Below, one piece after another: positions 8,519 through 16,314 of a stretch of DNA of 27,670 nt. Below the pieces are notes generated by a model that was given only the letters and a program-made list of their open reading frames with translations, was not told where the DNA came from and did not search any database. Position numbers and translations under genes: made by a program. Every line of letters begins with the position of its first letter. Position 1 is the stretch's first letter. The stretch is from contig JAZOAC010000103.1 of assembly GCA_045595285.1 (NCBI GenBank), positions 1 through 27,670 of the forward strand, in the 5' to 3' direction. The stretch is from UBA1731 sp045595285 (GTDB taxonomy: Bacteria; Verrucomicrobiota; Kiritimatiellia; RFP12; UBA1067).

Positions 8519-10177
8519 ATGACGTTGAAAAAGGTTGCTTATCTGCTTTGCGGATTTTCGGTCGCGGCATTGCTGCCGCAGGCTTCGGCTGACATGGTGA
8601 ACATTTCGTGCGCAAGGATCGTGAGGGCGAAGAAGGAGAACCCGCAGCAGAAAATCGCGGCAGATGAGCTTGAGAAGCATCTTAAGCTGATCGCCGGCCG
8701 TACAGGTGACGGCGAAGGGTTCCGGTTTGTGTTCGGGAGACCGTCCGGGACAAAGAGTGTGCAATATGCGGCGTTTGCCAAGCGCGAGGGGAATACGATC
8801 TGGTTCTGGGGCGATGACATAGGCGCGCGCCGCTACCCGTACTATGGCTCGGCTTTCGCGGTATATGGATTTTTGGAGAAGGTTCTTGGCGTGAAATGGG
8901 TGCGGCCAGGGGATGACGGCATTGTGTTCAAGCCGTGCATAAAGGTCGACATACCGAAGGATTGGATGTATGAGTTCCATTGCCCGTCCCAAACGGCTGT
9001 CATTCGTGGGATAGATCTCGAGTTCGGGCGGCGCATGCGCTATGCGTCAAGGCGTCCGTTCAAGTATGGCCATGCGTTCCGCGACTGGCAGAAGCGCTTC
9101 CTGAAGGACCATCCGGAATATCTGGGGATGGCACCGGATGGCACCCGTGGCGTTATCGAGAAGTACATGGGGCTTGAAAAGCTCTGCCTTTCCAATCCAG
9201 AGGTCATAGATGTGATCATCAACGACTGGAAGTCGAAGGGTGCGGGCAAGTACATAAACATCTGCCCGAACGACGGCACCCCGGGATACTGCTTCTGCGC
9301 CGGATGCCGCGCCCTTGACGCGGATCTCCCCGGCGAGCCGTTCTTCCACCACAAGACCGACCGCTACCTCAATTTCTGGAATCGCCTGCTGGCGAAGGCC
9401 GTTGAGGTCAATCCGGACGTCAAGGCCGTCACGTACATATACAGCTACTATCGTTTCAAGCCGCGCCGCGAGCGCATTCAGTTCCCGGACAACATGTATT
9501 TCGGAATGGTCCCGTCGATGAAAGACGACTACAAGACCGACTTCGAAGGCTTCAAGGCGGCCGGGCTGAAGCACTTCTTCTTCCGTCCCAACTATCTTGC
9601 GTACAAGGGAGAGCTTCCGCGCGGACTGGAGAGGTTCCTCTACGATTCCTTCCACTATTATCACAGGGAAGGTTCCTTCGGCGTCGACTACGACGGTCGC
9701 GCGACACCTGTAATGGCTTTGGAATACTACGTGGTGTTCCGTCAGGTGGCGTTCCCTGAACTCTCGTACGAAACCATCATTGACGAATGGTGTTCGCAGT
9801 ATGGCGCGGCGGCGGAGACGGTCAAGGCATATCATGCCCGCATCCAGAAGCGTGGCGATGCGTCTCGTGCGAAGGTTGCCGCCCGCATGAAAGCGGAAAT
9901 GGCGGATGTCCTTGACGACTCCGAGCTCGCCGGGACGGTTGCCGGCGCCCATTCCGTGGAGGATTTCAAGGGCGATCTCGCGCTTCTCGAAACCGTTGAT
10001 ACGTCTAAGCTTTCGGCAATCGAGGCCAAGCGGTTCGCTGAACTCGTCGCGGCGGCGAAGGGTTACATCGACATTTACCCTGCGGTCGCTGAGAAATCCA
10101 GGGAATCGGTGCGCCGTGCCAGGAAATGGGAGGCGGAGAAGCGCAGAATCGGCGCCGCCGGAACTGCCGCCCGCTGA
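8519..10177 (+). CDS. Secreted DUF4838 protein
   Basis: A 552-residue exported protein with signal peptide (cleavage after residue 24, ASA-D) and the DUF4838 architecture seen in polysaccharide-use loci of Bacteroidetes and PVC bacteria. Visible marks are the early AADELEKHLKLIAG segment (a carbohydrate-esterase/hydrolase-associated N-terminal domain), YYGSAFAVYGFLEKVLGVKWVRPG, the Cys-rich NDGTPGYCFCAGCRALD and the repeated Tyr-rich stretch before VDYDGRATPVMALEYYV. Members look like TIM-barrel glycoside hydrolases, but activity is largely uncharacterised. The start is set by AAGAAGGA eight bases before ATG 8519. The last 120 residues are helical and charged. It is the last intact gene of the catabolic run, and the stop is followed directly by transposase debris. 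Confidence 0.88.
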   Translation: MTLKKVAYLLCGFSVAALLPQASADMVNISCARIVRAKKENPQQKIAADELEKHLKLIAGRTGDGEGFRFVFGRPSGTKSVQYAAFAKREGNTIWFWGDDIGARRYPYYGSAFAVYGFLEKVLGVKWVRPGDDGIVFKPCIKVDIPKDWMYEFHCPSQTAVIRGIDLEFGRRMRYASRRPFKYGHAFRDWQKRFLKDHPEYLGMAPDGTRGVIEKYMGLEKLCLSNPEVIDVIINDWKSKGAGKYINICPNDGTPGYCFCAGCRALDADLPGEPFFHHKTDRYLNFWNRLLAKAVEVNPDVKAVTYIYSYYRFKPRRERIQFPDNMYFGMVPSMKDDYKTDFEGFKAAGLKHFFFRPNYLAYKGELPRGLERFLYDSFHYYHREGSFGVDYDGRATPVMALEYYVVFRQVAFPELSYETIIDEWCSQYGAAAETVKAYHARIQKRGDASRAKVAARMKAEMADVLDDSELAGTVAGAHSVEDFKGDLALLETVDTSKLSAIEAKRFAELVAAAKGYIDIYPAVAEKSRESVRRARKWEAEKRRIGAAGTAAR

Positions 10178-10236
10178 TTCCTATGGAAGACGCGCCACGC
10201 AAGGTGTTCCTCGTCATGGACAACTTGAAAGTGCAT
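10171..10236 (+). pseudogene. IS630-type transposase relic
   Basis: The +1 frame relative to the DUF4838 stop reads PLIPMEDAPRKVFLVMDN followed by LKVH. This matches the conserved core of IS630-family DDE transposases (RKVFLxxDNLxVH), where the Asp is the second catalytic carboxylate. Similarity is lost right after KVH, with no later DDE glutamate or SYSPELNP block. It is therefore a short internal scrap, not an element. It overlaps the last codons of the DUF4838 gene by a few bases, so an old insertion or deletion may have reshaped that gene's end. Confidence 0.55.
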
Positions 10237-10528
10237 CTCCGCTTGCCTGAAACGACAACCCGACCGCACCCTGGTCACTTCACCCCGTCAACTTTAGCCG
10301 ACGGGCAGATACTATTGTCTTCAACTGCGATTTTTAGGTTAAAGGAATGACAGGCACAAATTTCATAGTTTGTTTTTATTCGTGGAATCATACATTTGAA
10401 TTATAGCATTTTTGAGGAGTTGAAAAAAGCGTCGTATCCAGAACTAAACGCAAGCGCAGTTTGCCATAATAGTGGACACTTTCCGAAAAGGCAGATAAGG
10501 TTTAAGAAGCACTGTGATTGCGCCTGCC
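10237..10528. other. Intergenic spacer, possible insertion-sequence debris
   Basis: About 290 bases without a supportable gene between the transposase relic and the aldolase promoter. The first third is GC-rich and may be further decayed transposon sequence. The rest is AT-rich. TAGTGGACACTTTCCG (10469-10484) resembles insertion-sequence ends by flavour, but no partner repeat was found. No terminator for the upstream operon is obvious. Confidence 0.35.
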
Positions 10529-10557
10529 TTGAAAAAAAGCGCGATAGATAGTATAAT
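10529..10557 (+). promoter_or_regulatory. Sigma-70-type promoter for fba
   Basis: TTGAAA (10529-10534), a 17-base spacer and TATAAT (10552-10557): the most canonical promoter in the window. The expected start near 10564 gives a leader of about 40 bases that carries AAAAGGA (10588-10594), nine bases before the aldolase ATG. Confidence 0.8.
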
Positions 10558-10603
10558 ACGCACTCGTTTTTTCATTACCCATCAGGGAAAAGGAAATAAT
10601 AAG

Positions 10604-11602
10604 ATGGTCAGCTACAAGAAACTCGGACTCGTGAACACGAAGCAGATGTTCGCGAAGGCGGTCAAGGGCGGATATGCTATTCCGGCCTTCAACTTTAATA
10701 CGATGGAGCAGATGCAGGCCATCGTTCAGGCGGCGGTTGAGACGAAGTCTCCCGTCATCATGCAGGTCTCGAAGGGTGCCCGCAAGTATGCGAACCCCAC
10801 GATTCTCCGCTACATGGCTCAGGGTGCGGTTGAATACGCCAAGGAACTCGGCTGCAAGAAGCCCCAGATCGTTCTTCACCTCGACCATGGTGACAGCTAT
10901 GAAACCTGCAAGAGCTGCATTGACAGCGGCTTCTCCAGCGTCATGATCGACGGTTCCCATCTTCCCTTCAAGGAGAACATCAAGCTCACGAAGAAGGTCG
11001 TCACGTATGCCCACAAGCACGACGTCACGGTCGAGGCCGAGCTCGGTGTTCTCGCAGGCGTTGAGGACGAGGTTTCCTCCGCGGAGTCCCACTACACCAA
11101 GCCTGAGGAGGTGATTGAGTTCGCCGAGAAGACGGGTTGTGACTCCCTCGCTATCTCCATCGGCACCAGCCACGGTGCGTACAAGTTCACGCGTGAGCAG
11201 TGCACTGTCGACAAGAAGACCGGCAAGCTCGTTCCGCCGCCGCTCGCTTTCGACATTCTCAAGGCAATCGAGAAGAAGCTTCCCGGTTTCCCGATCGTCC
11301 TTCACGGATCTTCCAGCGTCCCGCAGGACGAGGTCGACACCATCAACAAGTTCGGCGGAAAGCTTCCTGACGCGGTCGGCATCCCGGAGGCTCAGCTCCG
11401 CAAGGCCGCCAAGAGCGCCGTGTGCAAGATCAACATCGACTCCGACTCCCGTCTTGCGATGACGGCGGCGATCCGCAAGCACTTCGCGGAGAATCCGGGC
11501 CATTTCGATCCGCGCCAGTACCTCTCTCCTGCCCGCGAGAGCATGAAGAAGATGTACATCCACAAGATCATGAAGGTTCTCGGCTCGAACGACAAGCTTT
11601 AA
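10604..11602 (+). CDS. fba: Class II fructose-bisphosphate aldolase
   Basis: Zinc-dependent aldolase interconverting fructose 1,6-bisphosphate with dihydroxyacetone phosphate and glyceraldehyde 3-phosphate, cytoplasmic, glycolysis and gluconeogenesis. At 332 residues it has all family blocks: AFNFNTMEQMQA, LHLDHGD (His92, Asp94, His95 region with catalytic Asp and zinc His), MIDGSHLPF, VEAELG, SIGTSHGAYKF (zinc His), LHGSSSVP and the phosphate-binding NIDSDSRLAM. The C-terminus RESMKKMYIHKIMKVLGS is typical. An in-frame extension to 10514 crosses the promoter and is rejected. It is a single-gene transcript with its own promoter and terminator. Codon use is strongly biased to C-ending codons, in keeping with high expression. 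Confidence 0.96.
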   Translation: MVSYKKLGLVNTKQMFAKAVKGGYAIPAFNFNTMEQMQAIVQAAVETKSPVIMQVSKGARKYANPTILRYMAQGAVEYAKELGCKKPQIVLHLDHGDSYETCKSCIDSGFSSVMIDGSHLPFKENIKLTKKVVTYAHKHDVTVEAELGVLAGVEDEVSSAESHYTKPEEVIEFAEKTGCDSLAISIGTSHGAYKFTREQCTVDKKTGKLVPPPLAFDILKAIEKKLPGFPIVLHGSSSVPQDEVDTINKFGGKLPDAVGIPEAQLRKAAKSAVCKINIDSDSRLAMTAAIRKHFAENPGHFDPRQYLSPARESMKKMYIHKIMKVLGSNDKL

Positions 11603-11627
11603 TCGGCCGATGCCTTGTGCAAGAAGG

Positions 11628-11654
11628 GGACGCGCCTTGTGCGCGTCCTTTTTT
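11628..11654 (+). terminator. Intrinsic terminator after fba
   Basis: Stem GGACGCGC (11628-11635), five-base loop, GCGCGTCC (11641-11648), then six T. It ends only 14 bases before the ApbE-like start. That gene must therefore depend on read-through or on a promoter hidden in the terminator region. Confidence 0.9.
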
Positions 11655-11668
11655 GGTACGCAGGAATC

Positions 11669-12481
11669 ATGTTTCGCCATCATCATAAGGCAATGGATAC
11701 CGAGTTCGCTGTTGTTGTGAACGCCGCAGACGAGTCCATTGCCGCCTCCGCTGCGCAAGCCTGCTTCGACAGGATCGATGCCCTGGAGCTGACGCTCTCG
11801 AAGTTCAATGACACCAGCGACGTGGCTGTTATAAAGGGTCTGTCCCCAGGCGAAATCGCGGTCGTGTCGCGGGAGACCGTCGATATCCTGATCGTATGTG
11901 CGCAGGTCTGCGCGGCGACCGCCGGGGCGTTCGACCCGACGACCGACAGGCGCAATTTTGCCGACCTCGTGATAGATACCGAACATTGCAGGGTGTCCGT
12001 GAAGGGCGAGGTGTCGTTGGATTTCGGCGGCATCGGGAAGGGGTTCGCCCTTGACGAGTGCCGCAAGATCCTTGAAGGAGAACAGTTCGACCTGCATGAT
12101 TGGCTTTTGGATGCCGGAACGAGCACTGTGCTGGTTTCGGGTGGACCATGGCCGTTGGGCGTAGGAGGTCCGTTCAAGGATCGCACGCGAATTCCGGTGG
12201 TCGAGAAACTGACGAAGGGGGCGCTGTCTGGCAGCGGCACCGAGATTCAGGGCGAGCACATATGGGATGTGAGACGTGGCGTGAAGAATACGCGCTGGGA
12301 GCAGAGTTGGGCGATTGCGCCGAACGGTGCGATAGCGGACGCGCTTACGACAGCCGCGCTTTCGCTTTCGCCTAGCGAGCTGCATTCCGCCGCCGACGCG
12401 CTCAATGCCAGAATCCTTGTAGCCCGCCGCCAGCCCAAGTGGATGGATCGCTTCAGGGATCCGCTTGTCTGGTTTGATTGA
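11669..12481 (+). CDS. apbE: ApbE-like FAD:protein FMN transferase
   Basis: Member of the ApbE family, which transfers FMN from FAD to a Thr or Ser of target proteins (Nqr/Rnf subunits and others) in a Mg-dependent reaction. Blocks seen in 270 residues: FRHHHKAMDTEF (family H-x-AMxT-x-F start), FDPTT (about 88), DFGGIGKGFALD (117-128), DAGTSTVLVSGGP, GEHIWDVRRG and NGAIADALTTAAL. The usual HIxDPxTG is altered to HIWDVRRG, and no lipoprotein or Sec signal is present, unlike most ApbE proteins. The protein may be cytoplasmic or a divergent paralogue. ATG 11669 is chosen because the family start motif lies just after it and the longer frame crosses the terminator. The ribosome site is weak (AGGA, three bases away). 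Confidence 0.85.
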   Translation: MFRHHHKAMDTEFAVVVNAADESIAASAAQACFDRIDALELTLSKFNDTSDVAVIKGLSPGEIAVVSRETVDILIVCAQVCAATAGAFDPTTDRRNFADLVIDTEHCRVSVKGEVSLDFGGIGKGFALDECRKILEGEQFDLHDWLLDAGTSTVLVSGGPWPLGVGGPFKDRTRIPVVEKLTKGALSGSGTEIQGEHIWDVRRGVKNTRWEQSWAIAPNGAIADALTTAALSLSPSELHSAADALNARILVARRQPKWMDRFRDPLVWFD

Positions 12482-12517
12482 GGTTTGGAGTTTGCTTTTT
12501 TTTTTGACTGAGAAAAT

Positions 12518-12552
12518 GCATTTCGCCCTTACAAAGGGTGAAATGCGTTTTT
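12518..12552 (+). terminator. Intrinsic terminator after apbE
   Basis: Stem GCATTTCGCCCTT (12518-12530) pairs with AAGGGTGAAATGC (12534-12546) across a three-base loop with one G-U pair. GTTTTT follows. An 11-base T run (about 12495-12505) lies just upstream and may serve a leftward signal or be incidental. Confidence 0.88.
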
Positions 12553-12629
12553 GTCAGGCAGACACTGCATGGGGCGGGACTGCCCGTTTTTGAATCTTGA
12601 ACAAGACAGGTGCGTTTTTCCGTATGTTA

Positions 12630-12638
12630 TGGTATAAT
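12630..12638 (+). promoter_or_regulatory. Extended -10 promoter for tRNA-Arg and the downstream run
   Basis: TGGTATAAT: an extended -10 (TGn) joined to a perfect TATAAT, 16 bases before the mature tRNA 5' end. No convincing -35 box sits at 17 bases. It is the only promoter I see ahead of tRNA-Arg and the tadC-to-ligA run. Confidence 0.7.
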
Positions 12639-12654
12639 GCACCCATAATTTAAT

Positions 12655-12731
12655 GCCCGATTAGCTCATCTGGACAGAGCATCTGTTTCCTAAACAGAGG
12701 GTGGCAGGTTCGAGTCCTGCATCGGGCGCCA
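12655..12731 (+). tRNA. tRNA-Arg (anticodon CCT)
   Basis: A complete cloverleaf: acceptor GCCCGAT/ATCGGGC, D stem GCTC/GAGC, anticodon stem TCTGT/ACAGA with loop TTCCTAA (anticodon CCT, 12689-12691), T stem GCAGG/CCTGC with loop TTCGAGT, discriminator G and an encoded CCA (12729-12731). It decodes AGG, a codon used often by genes here. The last A of CCA is six bases before the next gene's ATG. Confidence 0.97.
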
Positions 12732-12737
12732 TGTTTT

Positions 12738-13652
12738 ATGACGATACAGCAGATACCTGTGATTCTTGCCTGGACCGCAGCTGCGGTCCTGTTGGCTGTT
12801 TATGCTGCGTCGATAGCCTCGGAGATCACCTACGTAACCTTGGCGGATGGACGCAAGACCGAGCGCAAGATCCCCTTGATATTCAGGCTTCTGCTTCCGT
12901 TCGTATCCAACCTTTCGCGCGTGGTTGGCCGTCCTGCGTTCGCAAAGTCGCGCGAGATGGCAGATCAGATGATTGTCGCATCCGGCTTGGAGGGGTTGCT
13001 TTCGGGCGCTGAGTTTGTGGCGCTCAAGATGCTTGTCCCGGTTGTGTGCGGAACGTTGTGGTGCATAGCCGTCATAGCTCCGGCACTGCTTGATTCCGAT
13101 TCGTTCCTTTCGGGCAACAGTCTGCTTGTGGCGATGCTGGGATTTCTTTATTTCTATGCCTATCCGCTCATGTGGCTAAGGAGCACGCTGAAGAAACGCC
13201 ATTTCGCGATAATGCGTGCGCTGCCCTTCGTCCTGGACTTGCTTACGCTTTCGGTGGAGGCCGGCATGGACTTCATGAGCGCGCTTCAGCGCAACTGCAG
13301 CCGTCGGCGCCTCGATCCGCTCAATGAGGAACTTATCCGAATGACGCGCGAGGTTCAGATGGGCATTTCGCGCCGTGTGGCGTTGCGCAACATGGCGGAC
13401 CGTTCGCGTCAGCCCGACCTGAAGTCGGTGTCGTTTGCCCTCATTCAGGCAGACGAGCTCGGTGTGCCGATAGGTCCGATCCTGCGCATACAGTCCGAAC
13501 AGCTGCGCGCCCGCAGGTTCGACCGTGCGGAGCGTCTGGCGAACGAAGCCCCCGTGAAGATGCTCGGCCCTCTGCTTCTTTGCATCTTTCCGGCCGTATT
13601 GATCGTGCTGCTCGCCCCGATTCTGCTTGAGGCGGCCAAAAACATCTTGTGA
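12738..13652 (+). CDS. tadC: TadC-like type II/IV secretion F-domain protein
   Basis: Inner-membrane platform protein of the GspF/PilC superfamily, closest in layout to TadC of tight-adherence (Tad/Flp) pilus systems. The 304 residues have hydrophobic segments near residues 5-28, 95-118, 130-150 and at the end (about 275-300). The conserved F domain spans about 155-300: LPFVLDLLTLSVEAGMDFMSAL, then ALIQADELGVPIGPILR and a basic QLRARRFDRAE before the last membrane helix. TadB and the ATPase are not adjacent. The start is the ATG six bases after the tRNA CCA; no ribosome site exists because that space is tRNA. Translation must rely on a leaderless end made by tRNA processing or on initiation within the tRNA. 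It overlaps or abuts the FHA gene. Confidence 0.85.
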   Translation: MTIQQIPVILAWTAAAVLLAVYAASIASEITYVTLADGRKTERKIPLIFRLLLPFVSNLSRVVGRPAFAKSREMADQMIVASGLEGLLSGAEFVALKMLVPVVCGTLWCIAVIAPALLDSDSFLSGNSLLVAMLGFLYFYAYPLMWLRSTLKKRHFAIMRALPFVLDLLTLSVEAGMDFMSALQRNCSRRRLDPLNEELIRMTREVQMGISRRVALRNMADRSRQPDLKSVSFALIQADELGVPIGPILRIQSEQLRARRFDRAERLANEAPVKMLGPLLLCIFPAVLIVLLAPILLEAAKNIL

Positions 13653-13666
13653 AGGAGTCATTCCAC

Positions 13667-14989
13667 ATGGAAAACACTGCAACAGAACTTCTTGTCACGG
13701 CTGGGCCTCTCGAAGGCCAGCGCTTTTCAGTGACTGAGGCGGGGATCAGGCTCGGCAGATCTTCGTCATGCGAGATATCCATATCAGATCCGTCGCTTTC
13801 CCGGAATCAATGTCTTTTCGAACTGAGGGACGGAGCGGTGTATGTCACCGACCTTGCCAGCGCAAACGGAACCGAGGTCAACGGAGAGCAGCTGGGCGCG
13901 TCCAGCCGTGCATTGATGGGGGGCGACCGTGTGCAGGCCGGCGACAGCGAACTCATGCTCGTCGTTCCTGGAATGGATGCTTCCGCGGAAGGCGAGGATG
14001 TATCTGCGGTCGATCTTGGGTTTGCGCAGTCCTCTGCGGAAAGTGTTGATAATGGGGCGAAGCCTTCTGGCGGTTCTCCGTTGCGCCTGATTCTCTGGCT
14101 TGTGCTCGTGCTTGTGCTTGGAGGATCCGCCGTCGCAATCCTTCTGGCTCCGAGGGGCGGCGCAGATGGAGTGGTGTCGGCGAGGCCGCTTGCGCCAGCA
14201 AAGCTATGGTCCGTGTCATACGAGAAGGTGGAGGCGTCCACAAAGGGGATCTGCAGATACGCCATCAATGTCGATGCGGGCGGCAGCATCAGCGCCGAAC
14301 TTGATGACATCCCGGAAAGCGACCGCCACATCAGGAAGTCGGCACAGCTTTCCAATAAGGCTCGCGATGAGCTTGACAGGCTGTTCTCGTCGTCGGAGCT
14401 TTTCCGGCTGGACAGGGAATACTCCGGTACGCCCCGCCCCGGCGAACTGAACCGCTACGAGCTGCGCGTTGTGCGCGGAACGGTGGCGTTTTCGTGCGTC
14501 GTGGAGAATGCCTCTGAGCCTGATCCCTTCCGCGCGGTGCGCCTCGCGCTTGAGACGTTCTCTCAGAACGAGCTGGGCATCTGGGCTATCCAGTATTCTT
14601 CCGAGAAGCTCGCCGAAATGAGCGCAGAGGCGCGTCTTGCCGCCGACGCGAAGTGGGAGGAGCGCGACGTCAACTACGGAAACCTTGCCGCCGCTCTGAA
14701 GCTGTACGACGAGGCCGTGATGGATCTTGAGACCGTGAACCCGAAGCCGGCCGACTATGGCGAACTTATCACCAAGCGCGACATGGTGCGCGCCGAGCTG
14801 GACCGCCGCTACAAGGATCAGCGCTTCGAGGTGGACCGCGCCGTGAACATGGGGGACTGGGACAAGGCGGTGCGCGAGCTCAGGATACTGTGCGAGCTTG
14901 TGCCGGACAGCCGTGATCCGCGCCATGCCGAGGCCGCAGCGAAGCTTGTGGATGTTGAGAACCGCATCAAGAAGGGAGGTGCGAAGTGA
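13667..14989 (+). CDS. FHA-domain membrane protein with helical C-terminus
   Basis: A 440-residue protein with an N-terminal forkhead-associated domain (about 8-100; RLGRSSSCEISISDPSLSRNQC and LASANGTEVNG are the phospho-Thr-binding loops). A low-complexity linker, one membrane helix (about 138-161, ILWLVLVLVLGGSAVAILL) and a 280-residue presumably periplasmic part follow. The last 110 residues look like TPR-type helices (YGNLAAALKLYDEAVMDLETV, MGDWDKAVRELRILCELVP). It probably reads a phosphorylation signal in the cytoplasm and contacts a secretion or envelope complex outside. ATG 13667 follows AAGGAG by nine bases; the GTG at 13649 is rejected. The neighbours tadC and PEGA suggest a Tad-type machine. 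The FHA-helix-periplasm order is also that of SctD of T3SS, a weaker alternative. Confidence 0.85.
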   Translation: MENTATELLVTAGPLEGQRFSVTEAGIRLGRSSSCEISISDPSLSRNQCLFELRDGAVYVTDLASANGTEVNGEQLGASSRALMGGDRVQAGDSELMLVVPGMDASAEGEDVSAVDLGFAQSSAESVDNGAKPSGGSPLRLILWLVLVLVLGGSAVAILLAPRGGADGVVSARPLAPAKLWSVSYEKVEASTKGICRYAINVDAGGSISAELDDIPESDRHIRKSAQLSNKARDELDRLFSSSELFRLDREYSGTPRPGELNRYELRVVRGTVAFSCVVENASEPDPFRAVRLALETFSQNELGIWAIQYSSEKLAEMSAEARLAADAKWEERDVNYGNLAAALKLYDEAVMDLETVNPKPADYGELITKRDMVRAELDRRYKDQRFEVDRAVNMGDWDKAVRELRILCELVPDSRDPRHAEAAAKLVDVENRIKKGGAK

Positions 14990-16314
14990 GCTTCTTTGGA
15001 ATGATACGTGCAGCAACCCTGTGTGCGCTGTCGGCGACGGCGGCGTTCGGTAACGCCCCTACGCGCATTGACGTCACCGCAAGACCGGAAGGCGCAAAGG
15101 TCTTGGTGGACGGCGAATCAAAGGGCGTCGTCCCAGTGTCGGTGTTCAACGTCGCGGCCGGAAAGCATCTGCTCCGGGTCGAGGCCGCTGGCCGCCGTCC
15201 GGTCGAGGAGATCATATCGGTCGCAGACGGCGACTTCCTTACCAAGGACTACGATCTCGAGCCCGAGAAGGGACTTCTTCTGGTGAAGAGCGAGCCTGAA
15301 GGCGCGGACGTAAAACTGGGCGGAGTCTCGCTTGGTGTCACGCCTCTCCTTCTTACGGATCTCGACACCGACAAGACCTACGCACTGAACCTTGAGAGTA
15401 TCGGCTATCAGACGAAGCGCGTCAACGTTGCGCTTTCGGGCCGCACCCCTGTTGCGGTCAGCGAAAAGCTTGTGCTGGATTCAGGAGTCGTTGAGTGTGT
15501 ATCCGAGCCTGCCGGCGCGGCAGTTCAGGTGAACGGCATTGTTCGTGGCACGACACCGTGCCGCATCGACCGAGTCCCGAAGGGATACGCGACGTTCGTG
15601 TTCAAGCTCAAGGGGTTTGAGGACGAAAAGCGAGAGCTCCGCATCGTGCCGGGCGACAAACAGTCGCTTTCCCTGGCGATGCGCGGCAGGGCCGCCAAGC
15701 TTTCCGTGATCTCCTATCCTGATGGCGCCCGTGTGACGATGGACGACAACTACGTCGGCAAGACTCCGCTGACGCTTTCGCCTGTCCGTCCAGGGGTGCA
15801 TACCATAAAGGCGGAGCTCTCCGGATACGCGCCGGTGTTCAAGACGGTCGTGATGGAGAACGGCGGCGAACTGACCGAGGAGATAAAATTCGAGTCGATT
15901 CTCGGTTGGATCGAGATAACGACAACTCCGCCCGGCGCGAGGATCATGCTGGACGGCAAGGTAGTCGGAACGACATCCGCCCATCGCGGAAAGAAAGCAG
16001 ATCTCTCGAACGTGAAGTCCGACGTGCTTTTCGTCCGTGACGTAAGCGCTGGCGAATACCAGCTTCTGGCGCGTTTGCGCGGCTATGCGGAAGCGAAGGG
16101 CAAGATAAAGATTGAGGCCAAGAAGGGTTCAAGGCTCAATCTCCGCCTCAAACGCATCTTCATACCCGACACCGAGATCGAGACGGTTACCGGAACGTAC
16201 CGCGGCGTCCTCATGGACAGCAACAATCCAGACACCTACCGTCTTGAGGTCAAGGAAGGCATCATGCAGGATTTCCGCAAGGCTGACGTCCGCACAATCA
16301 AGTCGCTCGAATGA
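14986..16314 (+). CDS. Exported protein with five PEGA repeats
   Basis: A 442-residue protein with a signal peptide (about 1-22, cleavage after AFG) and at least five consecutive PEGA-type beta-domains of about 65-75 residues. Each is marked by a small-residue turn and a Gly-x-x-P: RPEGAKVLVDGESKG, SEPEGADVKLGG, SEPAGAAVQVNG, SYPDGARVTMDD and TTPPGARIMLDG. The C-terminal 45 residues (TGTYRGVLMDSNNPDTYRLEVKEG as two strands, then DVRTIKSL) resemble a small Sm/SH3-like barrel. PEGA proteins are envelope proteins, often next to secretion or S-layer systems. The GTG start overlaps the FHA stop (GTGA) and follows GGGAGGT by five bases, so the pair is translationally coupled. Confidence 0.87.
   Translation: MSFFGMIRAATLCALSATAAFGNAPTRIDVTARPEGAKVLVDGESKGVVPVSVFNVAAGKHLLRVEAAGRRPVEEIISVADGDFLTKDYDLEPEKGLLLVKSEPEGADVKLGGVSLGVTPLLLTDLDTDKTYALNLESIGYQTKRVNVALSGRTPVAVSEKLVLDSGVVECVSEPAGAAVQVNGIVRGTTPCRIDRVPKGYATFVFKLKGFEDEKRELRIVPGDKQSLSLAMRGRAAKLSVISYPDGARVTMDDNYVGKTPLTLSPVRPGVHTIKAELSGYAPVFKTVVMENGGELTEEIKFESILGWIEITTTPPGARIMLDGKVVGTTSAHRGKKADLSNVKSDVLFVRDVSAGEYQLLARLRGYAEAKGKIKIEAKKGSRLNLRLKRIFIPDTEIETVTGTYRGVLMDSNNPDTYRLEVKEGIMQDFRKADVRTIKSLE

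Noticed and set aside
10469..10500. Insertion-sequence end (TAGTGGACACTTTCCG)
   Set aside because: Resembles some element ends, but I found no matching inverted repeat or target duplication.
10502..12385. Long minus-strand open frame (627 codons) across fba and apbE
   Set aside because: It lies opposite two well-identified genes, has no domain of its own and crosses promoter and terminator; a by-product of GC-biased third positions.
12701..13012. Open frame starting inside the tRNA
   Set aside because: It overlaps the tRNA and runs in a different frame from tadC, and its product is unlike any protein.
14216..15016. Minus-strand open frame of 266 codons opposite the FHA gene
   Set aside because: His/Arg/Leu-rich antisense translation with no domain; the plus strand carries a recognisable FHA protein.
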